Below are positions 53,020 through 61,184 of a stretch of 64,000 nucleotides of DNA, in pieces. The stretch covers positions 992,001-1,056,000 of the forward strand of contig NZ_JAFFJX010000001.1 of the NCBI RefSeq assembly GCF_016924755.1, written 5' to 3'. A model generated the notes under the pieces. That model was not told the origin of the DNA. It saw nothing but the letters and a program-made list of their open reading frames with translations, and searched no databases. Every line of letters starts with the position of its first letter. The stretch's first letter is position 1. This stretch comes from Longitalea arenae. GTDB taxonomy: Bacteria; Bacteroidota; Bacteroidia; Chitinophagales; Chitinophagaceae. Made by a program: the position numbers and the translations under genes.

Positions 53020-54270
53020 ATGTTCAAAGCATATACTTTACTCTCGCTGTTAACGATCGCCTGGCAGCTATCAACAGCCCAGCCGTACCATATATTAATT
53101 AAAGGCGGGCATGTGATCGATGCGAAGAACAATATCAATGAGGTGATGGACATCGCCGTGCAGGACGGTAAGATTGCCCGGGTGGCAAAAAATATCGATG
53201 CCACAAAAGCCAGCCAGGTCATCAATGCCAAAGGACTTTATGTAACGCCCGGACTGATCGATGTGCATGTTCATGTTTTTTATGGAACCGATGCCGACCG
53301 CGCTTACAGTAATGGACCACTGGCTACTATTCCAGATGCTTTCACGTTCAGGACCGGGGTCACCACCGTTGTAGATGCGGGCAGTTCGGGCTGGCGGAAT
53401 TTCGCCCTTTTTAAGAAACAGGTGATCGACCTGTCGCAAACCCGGGTGCTGGCATTTATTAACATCGTTGGCGAAGGCATGCGGGGAGGCGTATACGAAC
53501 AGGATACCAAAGATATGGATGGCAAGCTGACGGGCATGACAGCGAGGCGCTATAACGATCATATCGTGGGTATTAAAGTAGCGCATTTTGTGGGCAGTGA
53601 ATGGACGCCGGTGGATGAAGCGGTAAAAGCGGGCAAGCTGTCGAACAAACCCGTGATGATCGATTTTGGCGGCAGCACGCCGCCCTTATCGATAGAGGAA
53701 CTATTCACCCGGCATTTGCGGCCCGGCGATATATTCACGCATTGTTTTGGGCAGTTGCGCGACCGCGAACCGGTCGTGGATGTTCAATCGCAACAGATAA
53801 AGCCCTTTGTTGTGGAAGCGCAAAAAAAAGGAATTGTATTTGACGTAGGTTATGGCTCCATCAGTTTTGCTTTTTCGCAGGCAATACCTGCATTGAAAAG
53901 CGGATTCTATCCCAATTCCATCAGCACCGATATTCATGCCAACAGTATGAATGCTTCCATGAAAGATCTGCTGAATGTAATGTCTAAATTCATGAGCATC
54001 GGCATGAGCCTGCCCGGCGTCATACAGGCTGTTACCTGGAATCCGGCCCGCGAAATAAAACATGAAGAGCTGGGGCATTTGAGCGAAGGCGCTATTGCCG
54101 ACATTGCCATCCTGCATTTACGCAGCGGTAAATTCGGCTTTTTCGATCATACAGGCTATAAAGTAGAAGGAACCCAGAAACTGGAATGCGCCCTAACCAT
54201 AAAAGGCGGAAAAGTCGTATATGACCTCGATGGCCTGGCCACCCCGCCTGTTCCGGCCAGGGGCGGCTAA
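53020..54270 (+). CDS. Exported amidohydrolase/deacetylase-family metallohydrolase
   Basis: A Sec signal (MFKAYTLLSLLTIAWQLSTA) precedes an amidohydrolase-superfamily enzyme of normal length: HVIDAKNNINEVMDIAVQDG, metal ligands H-x-H in PGLIDVHVHVFYG, His in IFTHCFGQ, and Asp/His in ISTDIHANSM. The closest group is the dihydroorotase-like deacetylases that often neighbour SelA/DgaE-like genes, which may remove an N-acyl group before ammonia elimination. It follows the PLP gene after 93 bases and precedes the RraA-like gene by 17. Confidence 0.88.
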   Translation: MFKAYTLLSLLTIAWQLSTAQPYHILIKGGHVIDAKNNINEVMDIAVQDGKIARVAKNIDATKASQVINAKGLYVTPGLIDVHVHVFYGTDADRAYSNGPLATIPDAFTFRTGVTTVVDAGSSGWRNFALFKKQVIDLSQTRVLAFINIVGEGMRGGVYEQDTKDMDGKLTGMTARRYNDHIVGIKVAHFVGSEWTPVDEAVKAGKLSNKPVMIDFGGSTPPLSIEELFTRHLRPGDIFTHCFGQLRDREPVVDVQSQQIKPFVVEAQKKGIVFDVGYGSISFAFSQAIPALKSGFYPNSISTDIHANSMNASMKDLLNVMSKFMSIGMSLPGVIQAVTWNPAREIKHEELGHLSEGAIADIAILHLRSGKFGFFDHTGYKVEGTQKLECALTIKGGKVVYDLDGLATPPVPARGG

Positions 54271-54287
54271 TTAAAACATTACTGACC

Positions 54288-55214
54288 ATGAAAATGAGCG
54301 CTATTATATTTCCTGTTATAATCATGTGTTGTTTAACAGTTGCCGTGCAGGCCCAAACCATACCGCGCGATGAACTGATCTTTCTGACCTCGGCCTGGAA
54401 AGGGGAGCGGTTTGGGGATGGGCGGCCAAAAATTCCGGAGGACCTGCTTCGGCGCGCGCGCCATATTGCCATTGAAGATGCATGGACGATCCTGAACAAT
54501 GAAGGGTACATCTGTCAATATGAAGGCAACTGGAAAATGGTGCATACCGATACCCCGGTAGTGGGCAGGGCCTTCACCGCCTGCTTTATGCCTACCCGTC
54601 CGGATGTAGAGAAGAACATCAAAGAAAGAGGTAAAAAGGAAGGACGCGTTGGCAATACCAATGCATGGCCCATTGATATGCTTAGTAAAGACGATGTATA
54701 TGTAGCGGATGGCTTTGGCAAAATATCCGGCGGAACCTTGATCGGAAGTAACCTCGGTAACGCCATTTATACCAAAACAGGCACCGGTGTCGTATTTGAC
54801 GCCGCCGCCCGCGACCTGCAGGGCTTGTCGGAGATAAAAGGATTCAATGCGTATGTGCGGGACTGGGACCCATCCTACCTGAAAGATGAGGTGCTGATGG
54901 GATTGAACGCACCTATCAGGATCGGGCATGCGATGGTAATGCCCGGTGATCTGGTAATTGCCAAAAAAGGCGGCGTATTATTTGTTCCGGCACATATGGC
55001 CGAAACGGTGATCGTCACTGCAGAGTTCATCACATTGAAAGATAAGTTCGGGATCAGCATGCTGAAAGCAGGCAGGTATACGCCCGGTGAGATCGACAAC
55101 CAGTGGACCGATAAAATAAAGCAGGATTTTCTCGACTGGTTACAAAAGAACCCGCAGGAGATACCCATGACCCGGGCACAGCTGGATGAATATATGAAGA
55201 AGCGCACCTGGTAA
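54288..55214 (+). CDS. Exported RraA-family protein (aldolase/decarboxylase-type)
   Basis: A Sec signal (about 1-24, ending QAQ) precedes an RraA-like fold with VADGFGKISGGTLIGSNLGN and the Arg-Asp pair in GVVFDAAARDL that in active members holds the metal and substrate, then GHAMVMPGDLVIAKKGGVLF. Family members include HMG/CHA aldolase and oxaloacetate decarboxylase, which make pyruvate from keto acids. Here it would cut the keto acid made by the PLP enzyme. Longer than minimal RraA because of N- and C-terminal additions. Confidence 0.85.
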   Translation: MKMSAIIFPVIIMCCLTVAVQAQTIPRDELIFLTSAWKGERFGDGRPKIPEDLLRRARHIAIEDAWTILNNEGYICQYEGNWKMVHTDTPVVGRAFTACFMPTRPDVEKNIKERGKKEGRVGNTNAWPIDMLSKDDVYVADGFGKISGGTLIGSNLGNAIYTKTGTGVVFDAAARDLQGLSEIKGFNAYVRDWDPSYLKDEVLMGLNAPIRIGHAMVMPGDLVIAKKGGVLFVPAHMAETVIVTAEFITLKDKFGISMLKAGRYTPGEIDNQWTDKIKQDFLDWLQKNPQEIPMTRAQLDEYMKKRTW

Positions 55215-55376
55215 ACCAATGTGGTCATTGGTCAATCCCGCAGCCGGGGATACGTTGTGCAATACGCTGATGGGAATACTGTCACTGCGCCGCTCCCGGC
55301 TTTGCGCCCTGTAGTTTATCTCATGCAACGAATGCCATAATGTAAGCATCTATAACCTCTCATAACCATACTGACC

Positions 55377-56510
55377 ATGACAAAAATTGCCTTGCCTGTA
55401 GCAGCAGTATTCCTGGTAGCATTTATTGTATTTTCCATTATCAATGGTGCTGCACATGCCGGGCCCTGGCTGATCGCTTTTTTTATCAGTTTGTCAATCG
55501 GTTGCCGGTCGTACGAGGCCCTGAAAGGATTTTCATTTACCATGCTCATCTTTGCTGCAGTTTCTACAGCACTTTATTATCCGCAATACTTCGACAGCTG
55601 GGGTGGTGTTAAGCTGGCTGGCTTTTTCACGCCTTTATTGCAGATCATCATGTTTGGAATGGGCACTGAGATGGGTATTAAAGATTTCGCCAATGTAATT
55701 AAGATGCCCAAAGCCGTGCTGATCGGTTTGGCGGGCCACTTTACATTTATGCCCCTGGCCGGTTATACGCTGGCAAGCCTGTTTAATTTTCCACCCGAGA
55801 TAGCGGCTGGTGTGGTATTGATCGGCAGCATGCCCTGCGGCATGGCATCCAACGTTATGTCGTACCTCGCCAATGCCAACCTGGCCTTGTCGGTAACGCT
55901 AACGGCCATCGCTACCTTATTATCGCCTTTTTTAACGCCGCTGTGGATGAAGGTGTTGGGCGGACAATTCATTACTGTTGATGCAGGCGCCATGATGTGG
56001 GATATCATCAAGATCGTTGTACTGCCCATTGGCGCCGGTTTATTGTTCAATCGCTTTTTTAAGGGCAAAGTGAACTGGCTCGATAAAATAATGCCGCTGA
56101 TCTCGATGTTTGGTATCGCCTTTATCATTGTGATCATTGTAGCGGCCGGGCGCGATAATCTGATCGTGATCGGACCGGCGCTGATCATTTGTGCCCTGAT
56201 CCATAATACCACCGGTTACCTGTTCGGGTACTGGATAGGCCGCCTGTTTAAATTGGGTGAACGTGATGCGCGTACTATTGCCATTGAGGTGGGTATGCAA
56301 AATGGGGGATTGGCCTCGGGACTGGCGCGTGAAATGGGCAAGGCGGCTACCCTCGGATTAGCCCCTGCGATATTTGGTCCGCTCATGAATATCACGGGAT
56401 CGATATTGGCCTCTTATTGGCATAAGCATAAGCCGGTTGATGAAGCCGTTGGTGAGGAGAACGCAGTTGGTAAGGTGGACAGGCTTGCGGTTGATGAGTT
56501 GACTCGTTAA
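55377..56510 (+). CDS. BASS-family sodium-coupled symporter
   Basis: The 377-residue protein has nine or ten membrane helices and the family's crossover motifs, GTEMGIKDF and IGSMPCGMASNVMSYLANAN. BASS carriers import bile acids, pyruvate or pantothenate with sodium. As the last gene of this operon it is the probable importer of the pathway product. It is preceded by the same ACTGACCATGA start context as the RraA-like gene. Confidence 0.9.
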   Translation: MTKIALPVAAVFLVAFIVFSIINGAAHAGPWLIAFFISLSIGCRSYEALKGFSFTMLIFAAVSTALYYPQYFDSWGGVKLAGFFTPLLQIIMFGMGTEMGIKDFANVIKMPKAVLIGLAGHFTFMPLAGYTLASLFNFPPEIAAGVVLIGSMPCGMASNVMSYLANANLALSVTLTAIATLLSPFLTPLWMKVLGGQFITVDAGAMMWDIIKIVVLPIGAGLLFNRFFKGKVNWLDKIMPLISMFGIAFIIVIIVAAGRDNLIVIGPALIICALIHNTTGYLFGYWIGRLFKLGERDARTIAIEVGMQNGGLASGLAREMGKAATLGLAPAIFGPLMNITGSILASYWHKHKPVDEAVGEENAVGKVDRLAVDELTR

Positions 56511-56526
56511 GGAGTTGGGTGTAAAA

Positions 56527-56904
56527 CTAACCCGTTTTGCTTTGTGCATACTCCGCCCTGTTCTTCAAGATACAGTCCATATGTTTGGCAGCCCATTCTG
56601 CCAGCTGTTCAATATGCGGTAATAAACTTCTGCCGAGGTCGGTCAATTCATACTCCACGCGCGGCGGAATCTCCGGGTACAGTTTACGCGAGATCAGTCC
56701 ATCCGCTTCCAGTGACCGCAGGGTAACGGTCAGCATCTTCTGCGAAATATCCCCGATCTGCTGGTTCAATTCATTAAAGCGCTGCTTTCCAACATGTCCC
56801 AGGATTGAAATGATCAATATACTCCACTTGTCGCCAAAGCGATCAAGTATATGCCGGATCGAGCAATTAGAGTGCTCTGGTTTTTTTTCTGAACAATTTT
56901 TCAT
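56527..56904 (-). CDS. HxlR-family transcriptional regulator
   Basis: The 125-residue winged-helix protein carries the HxlR pattern: Cys15-type residue in HSNCSIRHILDRFGDKWS, LGHVGKQRFNELNQQIGDIS and RKLYPEIPPRVEYELTDLG. HxlR proteins respond to reactive or electrophilic compounds and often repress the divergent gene, here the DsbA-like protein at 57169. Confidence 0.93.
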   Translation of the reverse strand: MKNCSEKKPEHSNCSIRHILDRFGDKWSILIISILGHVGKQRFNELNQQIGDISQKMLTVTLRSLEADGLISRKLYPEIPPRVEYELTDLGRSLLPHIEQLAEWAAKHMDCILKNRAEYAQSKTG

Positions 56905-56938
56905 GTCTGAACATTGATAATCAATTACTATACTGTGT

Positions 56939-56984
56939 GTAAGTTACTATCAGACAGGTTACTACTTGGATGGTATTAACTTAC
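56939..56984. promoter_or_regulatory. Inverted repeat GTAAGTTA-N30-TAACTTAC, candidate HxlR operator
   Basis: Eight-base arms; the right arm lies between the -33 and -7 boxes of the promoter at 56966-56996, a good place for repression. Confidence 0.55.
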
Positions 56985-56996
56985 TTCTTAGCTTTG
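56966..56996 (+). promoter_or_regulatory. Bacteroidota promoter, TTG-N20-TAGCTTTG
   Basis: Exact -7 box (56989-56996) and TTG 20 bases before it. It would give the DsbA-like gene a leader of about 165 bases. Confidence 0.7.
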
Positions 56997-57168
56997 ACTC
57001 TCCAAAAGAGAGTAAGGAACTAATAGAATGCAAGTTAAAACAAAAAACTATTTAACACAAGTTCGGCGCTAAATTGACCCTATTCATGCTTATAAGTTTC
57101 TGAGAATGATCAGGATATGAAAGCGCTTGCCGAAATATAAGTTCTATAAAGCTCTGGAGGGAAGTATT

Positions 57169-57870
57169 ATGAAAATAGAGATATGGTCAGATGTGATGTG
57201 CCCGTTCTGCTACATTGGCAAACGGCGCTTTGAGAATGCATTACAGGAATTACCATTTAAAAATGAGATTGAAGTGGAATGGAAGAGCTTTCAGCTCGAT
57301 CCTTCCCTGAAACATGAGCCCGGTAAAAATATCAATCAGTACCTGGCGGAGCGGAAGGGCATGTCTGTGCAAAAAGCAAAAGAACTGAATCAACAGGTTA
57401 CCAGCATGGCAGCTACAGAAGGATTACAATATGATCTTGATAAAGCGGTAGTCGCAAATTCATTTGATGCGCACCGGTTCTCGCACCTGGCCGCAAAATA
57501 TGGCAAAGGTGATGCGGCGGAAGAAAGTTTATTCAGGGCCTATTTCACGGAAGGTAAGAACATAGCCGATCGCGATACCCTGGTTGAATTGGGAAAAAAT
57601 ATCGGCCTTGATGGCGACGAAGTAAAACGAACCCTGGAAAGCGATGCCTATGCGCAGGAAGTGCAGCAGGATATTGCAGAAGCAGAAGCGATAGGCGTGC
57701 GTGGCGTACCTTTCTTTGTTATTGACCGCAAGTACGCTGTATCGGGCGCCCAGGCTGCCGATACTTTTAAACAGGTTTTTGAAAGGGCCTATTCCGAATG
57801 GAAAAAAGAGAAAGGTCAGTTCACAACCATTCAGGGCGAAGTTTGTTCTACTGACGGCGACTGCAAATAA
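57169..57870 (+). CDS. DsbA-family thiol oxidoreductase, FrnE-like
   Basis: The 233-residue protein starts MKIEIWSDVMCPFCYIGKRR with C11-P-F-C14, and has SFDAHRFSHLAAKYGK, the AEAIGVRGVPFFVIDRKY block with cis-Pro, and ALLRAF-like ESLFRAYFTEGKN. No signal peptide: this is the cytosolic FrnE/2-hydroxychromene-isomerase-like branch. A GGAGGG Shine-Dalgarno about 8 bases before 57169 fixes the start. Likely first gene of the HxlR-controlled operon with the YceI genes. Confidence 0.92.
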   Translation: MKIEIWSDVMCPFCYIGKRRFENALQELPFKNEIEVEWKSFQLDPSLKHEPGKNINQYLAERKGMSVQKAKELNQQVTSMAATEGLQYDLDKAVVANSFDAHRFSHLAAKYGKGDAAEESLFRAYFTEGKNIADRDTLVELGKNIGLDGDEVKRTLESDAYAQEVQQDIAEAEAIGVRGVPFFVIDRKYAVSGAQAADTFKQVFERAYSEWKKEKGQFTTIQGEVCSTDGDCK

Positions 57871-57892
57871 GTTCGGTTACAGGATAAAGATA

Positions 57893-57900
57893 TATATTTG
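57893..57900 (+). promoter_or_regulatory. -7 box TATATTTG before the YceI gene
   Basis: Exact match to TAnnTTTG, without a clear -33 TTG, about 130 bases before the YceI start. Confidence 0.4.
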
Positions 57901-58031
57901 CTGCCCCCTGAGCGGCTTACCGTAAACGATTGCATTTTACATTTTTATTTACAATGAATTTTTTCAAACGAATACGTATTGGAAAAGTTACGGATCATTA
58001 TATATACATTAAATACTCAAACAATAGAAAC

Positions 58032-58601
58032 ATGAAAAAAGCAACTATCATCGCAGCCTTATTGATCTCATCAGCAGCCACATTTGCACAAACCTGGACT
58101 GTTGACAAAGCGCACTCAAGATTAGGATTTAACGTAACGCACCTGTCAGTAGCAGAACTGGGTGGTACTTTCAACAGCATCGATGCCAAGATCACTTCAT
58201 CAAAACCTGATTTTACCGATGCAGTGGTTGAATTGACCGCCGATATCAACAGCATTAATACCGACAACGAACAACGTGATAATCACCTTAAAGGCGCTGA
58301 CTTTTTTGATGCTGAAAAATTTCCTACCCTTACTTTCAAAAGCACTTCATTCAAAAAAGTAAGCGACAAGAAATATAAAGTGAGCGGTAACCTCACGCTG
58401 AAAGGGGTGACCAAACCCGTAACACTGGATGTAGTACTGGGCGGTACCACTACCAACCCAATGAGCAAGAAACCTGTTGTAGGTTTTAAGATCACCGGTA
58501 CCATCAAACGTTCTGATTTTGGTGTAGCTGCTGGTATGCCTGCTGCCATGTTAAGTGATGAAGTTAAATTGAACGCAGGCACTGAATTCGTAAAAGAATA
58601 A
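58032..58601 (+). CDS. YceI-family periplasmic lipocalin-like protein
   Basis: Signal peptide MKKATIIAALLISSAATFAQ then the YceI beta-barrel: WTVDKAHSRLGFNVTHLSVA, DNHLKGADFFDAEKFPTLTF, GNLTLKGVTKPVTLDV and the end DEVKLNAGTEF. YceI proteins bind isoprenoid-like molecules in the periplasm. The ATG at 58032 begins the signal peptide. A related, shorter YceI follows after 11 bases. Confidence 0.93.
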   Translation: MKKATIIAALLISSAATFAQTWTVDKAHSRLGFNVTHLSVAELGGTFNSIDAKITSSKPDFTDAVVELTADINSINTDNEQRDNHLKGADFFDAEKFPTLTFKSTSFKKVSDKKYKVSGNLTLKGVTKPVTLDVVLGGTTTNPMSKKPVVGFKITGTIKRSDFGVAAGMPAAMLSDEVKLNAGTEFVKE

Positions 58602-58612
58602 TAAGATCTGAT

Positions 58613-59146
58613 ATGAAGAAGCTGATCTTTTCTATGGCAACACTGCTGGTTTTTACAGCAGTGTTCGCCTTCGCGGTAGCTCAAAAATGGGCCATAGCCG
58701 GTAATTACAGTATCAAGTTCTCGAGCAGCGATGTTTCGGGGATCTTCAAGACTTTTTCCGGAAATATCGTTTTCGATGAAGCGAACCTCGCCGCTTCAAA
58801 ATTTGATGTATCCATTGATGTGAACTCTATCAATACCGGGAACGGTTTACAGAACAAACACGCCAAAGGCGCTGAGTGGTTCGATGCCGCCAAATACCCG
58901 GCGATCAAATACAGTTCCAAAAAGATCGTAAAAGCAGGTAATGGTTACCAGGTAACAGGCGACCTGCAGATCAAAGGGATTACAAAGGAATATACGATCC
59001 CGTTCACCTTTAAAAAAGCCGGCGCCGGTGCTACATTCAACGGCAGCTTTACCGTAAACCGGTCCGATTTCAATATCGGTAAACCCGGTGGCGATGTAGC
59101 TGAACAGATCAAAATTGACGTAGCTGTTCCGGTTAACAAAGGCTAA
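58613..59146 (+). CDS. Second YceI-family protein
   Basis: A signal peptide (MKKLIFSMATLLVFTAVFAFA) and a YceI barrel of 177 residues: KWAIAGNYSIKFSSSDVSGI, NKHAKGAEWFDAAKYPAI, TGDLQIKGITKEYTIPFTF. Clearly a diverged tandem duplicate of the preceding gene. Confidence 0.9.
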   Translation: MKKLIFSMATLLVFTAVFAFAVAQKWAIAGNYSIKFSSSDVSGIFKTFSGNIVFDEANLAASKFDVSIDVNSINTGNGLQNKHAKGAEWFDAAKYPAIKYSSKKIVKAGNGYQVTGDLQIKGITKEYTIPFTFKKAGAGATFNGSFTVNRSDFNIGKPGGDVAEQIKIDVAVPVNKG

Positions 59147-59159
59147 TAAACCAACATGT

Positions 59160-59549
59160 ATGTTTAAAAGATTATTGTTACTGGGGTTGGTATCGGGTGC
59201 GCTGGCGGGGCTGGCGGCTTTGATCTATCAAAAAGTATATTTCAAAGCAAATGAGGCTGATTTCTCCGCCATTGTAACGCCGGCGAAAATCTTCATCGGT
59301 GGTATATTGATCAACCTGCTGGCTTCGGTTGTTTACGGGTTGCTGATCAAATGGGCGCCAAAGACCGGTGACATCCTGTTTAACCTGCTTTTCGTAATAC
59401 TCACGTTTGCCGCAATAGTAGTGCCCATCGGCTATATACTGCCACTCGATTACGAGCAGCCCGAATTATTCCCCGGATTGACCGTGCCTATGCTGTTTTT
59501 CCCGGCGTTGGCCTGGTTTACGTTCAAACCGGTTTTCATTAAGAAGTAA
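59160..59549 (+). CDS. Four-helix membrane protein, unknown
   Basis: The 129-residue protein has four membrane helices (LLLLGLVSGALAGLAALIYQ; GGILINLLASVVYGLLI; ILFNLLFVILTFAAIVVPIG; LTVPMLFFPALAWFTF). No family recognised. Ends the YceI cluster (13-base gap), so it may be a membrane partner. Confidence 0.75.
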   Translation: MFKRLLLLGLVSGALAGLAALIYQKVYFKANEADFSAIVTPAKIFIGGILINLLASVVYGLLIKWAPKTGDILFNLLFVILTFAAIVVPIGYILPLDYEQPELFPGLTVPMLFFPALAWFTFKPVFIKK

Positions 59550-59601
59550 ACAAGGATCCTGCGACTTGCAGGTAAAACGAGCTGTTGATGCGAGTTTACA
59601 A

Positions 59602-59677
59602 GGCCGGAAGTGTGAATCAGAAGATTACAGTCATTGAAAGGTTATATCGAAAGGATGATAGTTGTAAACTTCCGGCC
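59602..59677. repeat. Inverted repeat GGCCGGAAGT-N56-ACTTCCGGCC
   Basis: Ten-base perfect arms flank about 56 bases and the right arm is followed by ATTTTTG, so it may act as a long-loop terminator. Confidence 0.5.
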
Positions 59678-59724
59678 AATTTTTGCATTTTTCAGCGCAG
59701 ATATACATAAGGAATATTGCTCAG

Positions 59725-59751
59725 GCCCTGACGCTACCGTCAGGGCTTTTT
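59725..59751 (+). terminator. Terminator, stem GCCCTGACG and T-run
   Basis: Nine-base stem (59725-59733 with 59738-59746) followed by six T. The rest of the 59550-59923 interval holds no gene I can support. Confidence 0.85.
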
Positions 59752-59881
59752 TGTGTAAGCCGCGCCCGGCACGGGTCAGCGGCAGAGCAACCATTTTTTA
59801 TACCCCCGGTCTTCATAAATGAGTTTACCTTTGGGTTATACAGGCATAATTCTCAATAGCTGACAAATAATTTTACCTGAT

Positions 59882-59889
59882 TATATTTG
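59882..59889 (+). promoter_or_regulatory. -7 box TATATTTG before the HD-PycTM gene
   Basis: Exact TAnnTTTG match 35 bases before the start, with CTG about 19 bases upstream as a weak -33. Confidence 0.45.
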
Positions 59890-59923
59890 TTATATACTTG
59901 TAGACAGTAAAAGAATTCCTTAT

Positions 59924-61171
59924 ATGAATTACTATACGTTATTGGATGATATAAAGCAATACGTAACCAATTTCTTCCACACCCACCCGAGTGATAAAAT
60001 AATTTATCATAATCTGGTGCATACCGAAAATGTAGTGAATGCAGCTGTTGAGATCGCCAATCATTACCGGCTGAACGACCAGGATTATTTCATCGTTGTG
60101 ACGGCCGCCTGGTTCCATGATATCGGTTATTATACCGACCCAGCCCGGCATGAAGAGAAAGGGGCCGAAGAAATGGCTTCTTTTCTGAACAGGAAGGGAG
60201 TTGAAGAAAAAGTCATCCAAACCGTAGCCAACTGTATCAGGGCCACCCGTATGCCGCAAAATCCGGAAACAATGCTTGAGAAAATTGTTGCCGATGCCGA
60301 CCTCTATCATTTGGGCACCTCCCGGTTCAGTGAATTCAATAAGGAATTGCGAAAGGAATTTATCGCATTGCATAATATAGATATCAGTAAAGACGAATGG
60401 CGTACCAAGACCATCCGACTGCTCGAGACACACCAGTACCATACCGACTATTGTCGGTTGTTGCTGAGCGATACCAAGGCCAGGAACCTGGAGAAATTGA
60501 AGACAAAAGTGAACGGGAAACAGCCGGAGCTTAAAAATGCCAAACCGGTTTTACCCGAAATACCATTGCAGCAGCCGGCCAAACCGAAAGTGAAACCGCT
60601 CCTGCCCGAACTGGCAGACGATGATAAATCTAAACGGAAGAGCCGGCCCGACAGAGGTATTGAGACCATGTTCCGCATAACATCGGCCAACCACCAACGG
60701 CTAAGCGACATGGCCGACAGCAAGGCGCATATTATGATCTCGGTAAATTCGATCATAATATCCGTTCTGCTCAGTGTATTATTAAAGAACCTGGAACAAT
60801 TCCCTCAATATACTTTGCCTGCACTGACCCTGCTGACCGTTAGCCTGGTGACCATTGTTTTTTCAATACTGGCTACCCGGCCCAATATACCCCGCGGAAC
60901 ATTTACCCAAACCGACATCAGTGAAAAAAAGGTAAACCTGTTATTCTTTGGAAATTTCTTTAGAATGAGCATGGAAGATTATACTTCGGGTATGTTGCAG
61001 ATGATGGACGATCGCGACTTTTTATACCGCAGCCTTATTAAGGATGTGTATTCACAAGGGGTAGTGCTGGGGGCCAAATACCGGCGTTTGCGCATCTCCT
61101 ACAACGTATTCATGTATGGATTGATCATATCTGTGATCGCATTTTCCATTGCCGCAATTGTAACTACTTAG
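59924..61171 (+). CDS. HD-domain phosphohydrolase fused to Pycsar-effector (PycTM) membrane domain
   Basis: Residues 1-185 are an HD domain with the metal ligands H33 (HNLVHTENVV), H65-D66 (AAWFHDIGYY) and a late Asp (D124/D126, VADADLYHLG). After a Pro/Lys-rich linker (about 190-245) comes the Pycsar-effector/DUF5706 domain: FRITSANHQRLSDMADSKAH, three membrane helices (about 272-290, 298-322, 392-412) and FFGNFFRMSMEDYTSGM. In Pycsar defence, PycTM proteins respond to cCMP or cUMP and disrupt the inner membrane. No cyclase lies in this window. Thirteen bases before ppk1. Confidence 0.87.
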   Translation: MNYYTLLDDIKQYVTNFFHTHPSDKIIYHNLVHTENVVNAAVEIANHYRLNDQDYFIVVTAAWFHDIGYYTDPARHEEKGAEEMASFLNRKGVEEKVIQTVANCIRATRMPQNPETMLEKIVADADLYHLGTSRFSEFNKELRKEFIALHNIDISKDEWRTKTIRLLETHQYHTDYCRLLLSDTKARNLEKLKTKVNGKQPELKNAKPVLPEIPLQQPAKPKVKPLLPELADDDKSKRKSRPDRGIETMFRITSANHQRLSDMADSKAHIMISVNSIIISVLLSVLLKNLEQFPQYTLPALTLLTVSLVTIVFSILATRPNIPRGTFTQTDISEKKVNLLFFGNFFRMSMEDYTSGMLQMMDDRDFLYRSLIKDVYSQGVVLGAKYRRLRISYNVFMYGLIISVIAFSIAAIVTT

Positions 61172-61184
61172 AACCGGTAACAGC

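Noticed and set aside
59939-60442. 167-codon minus frame
   Set aside because: Antisense to the HD domain, with no features of its own.
59924-61171. Complete Pycsar defence locus
   Set aside because: Only the effector-type domain is present; no cyclase gene is in the window.
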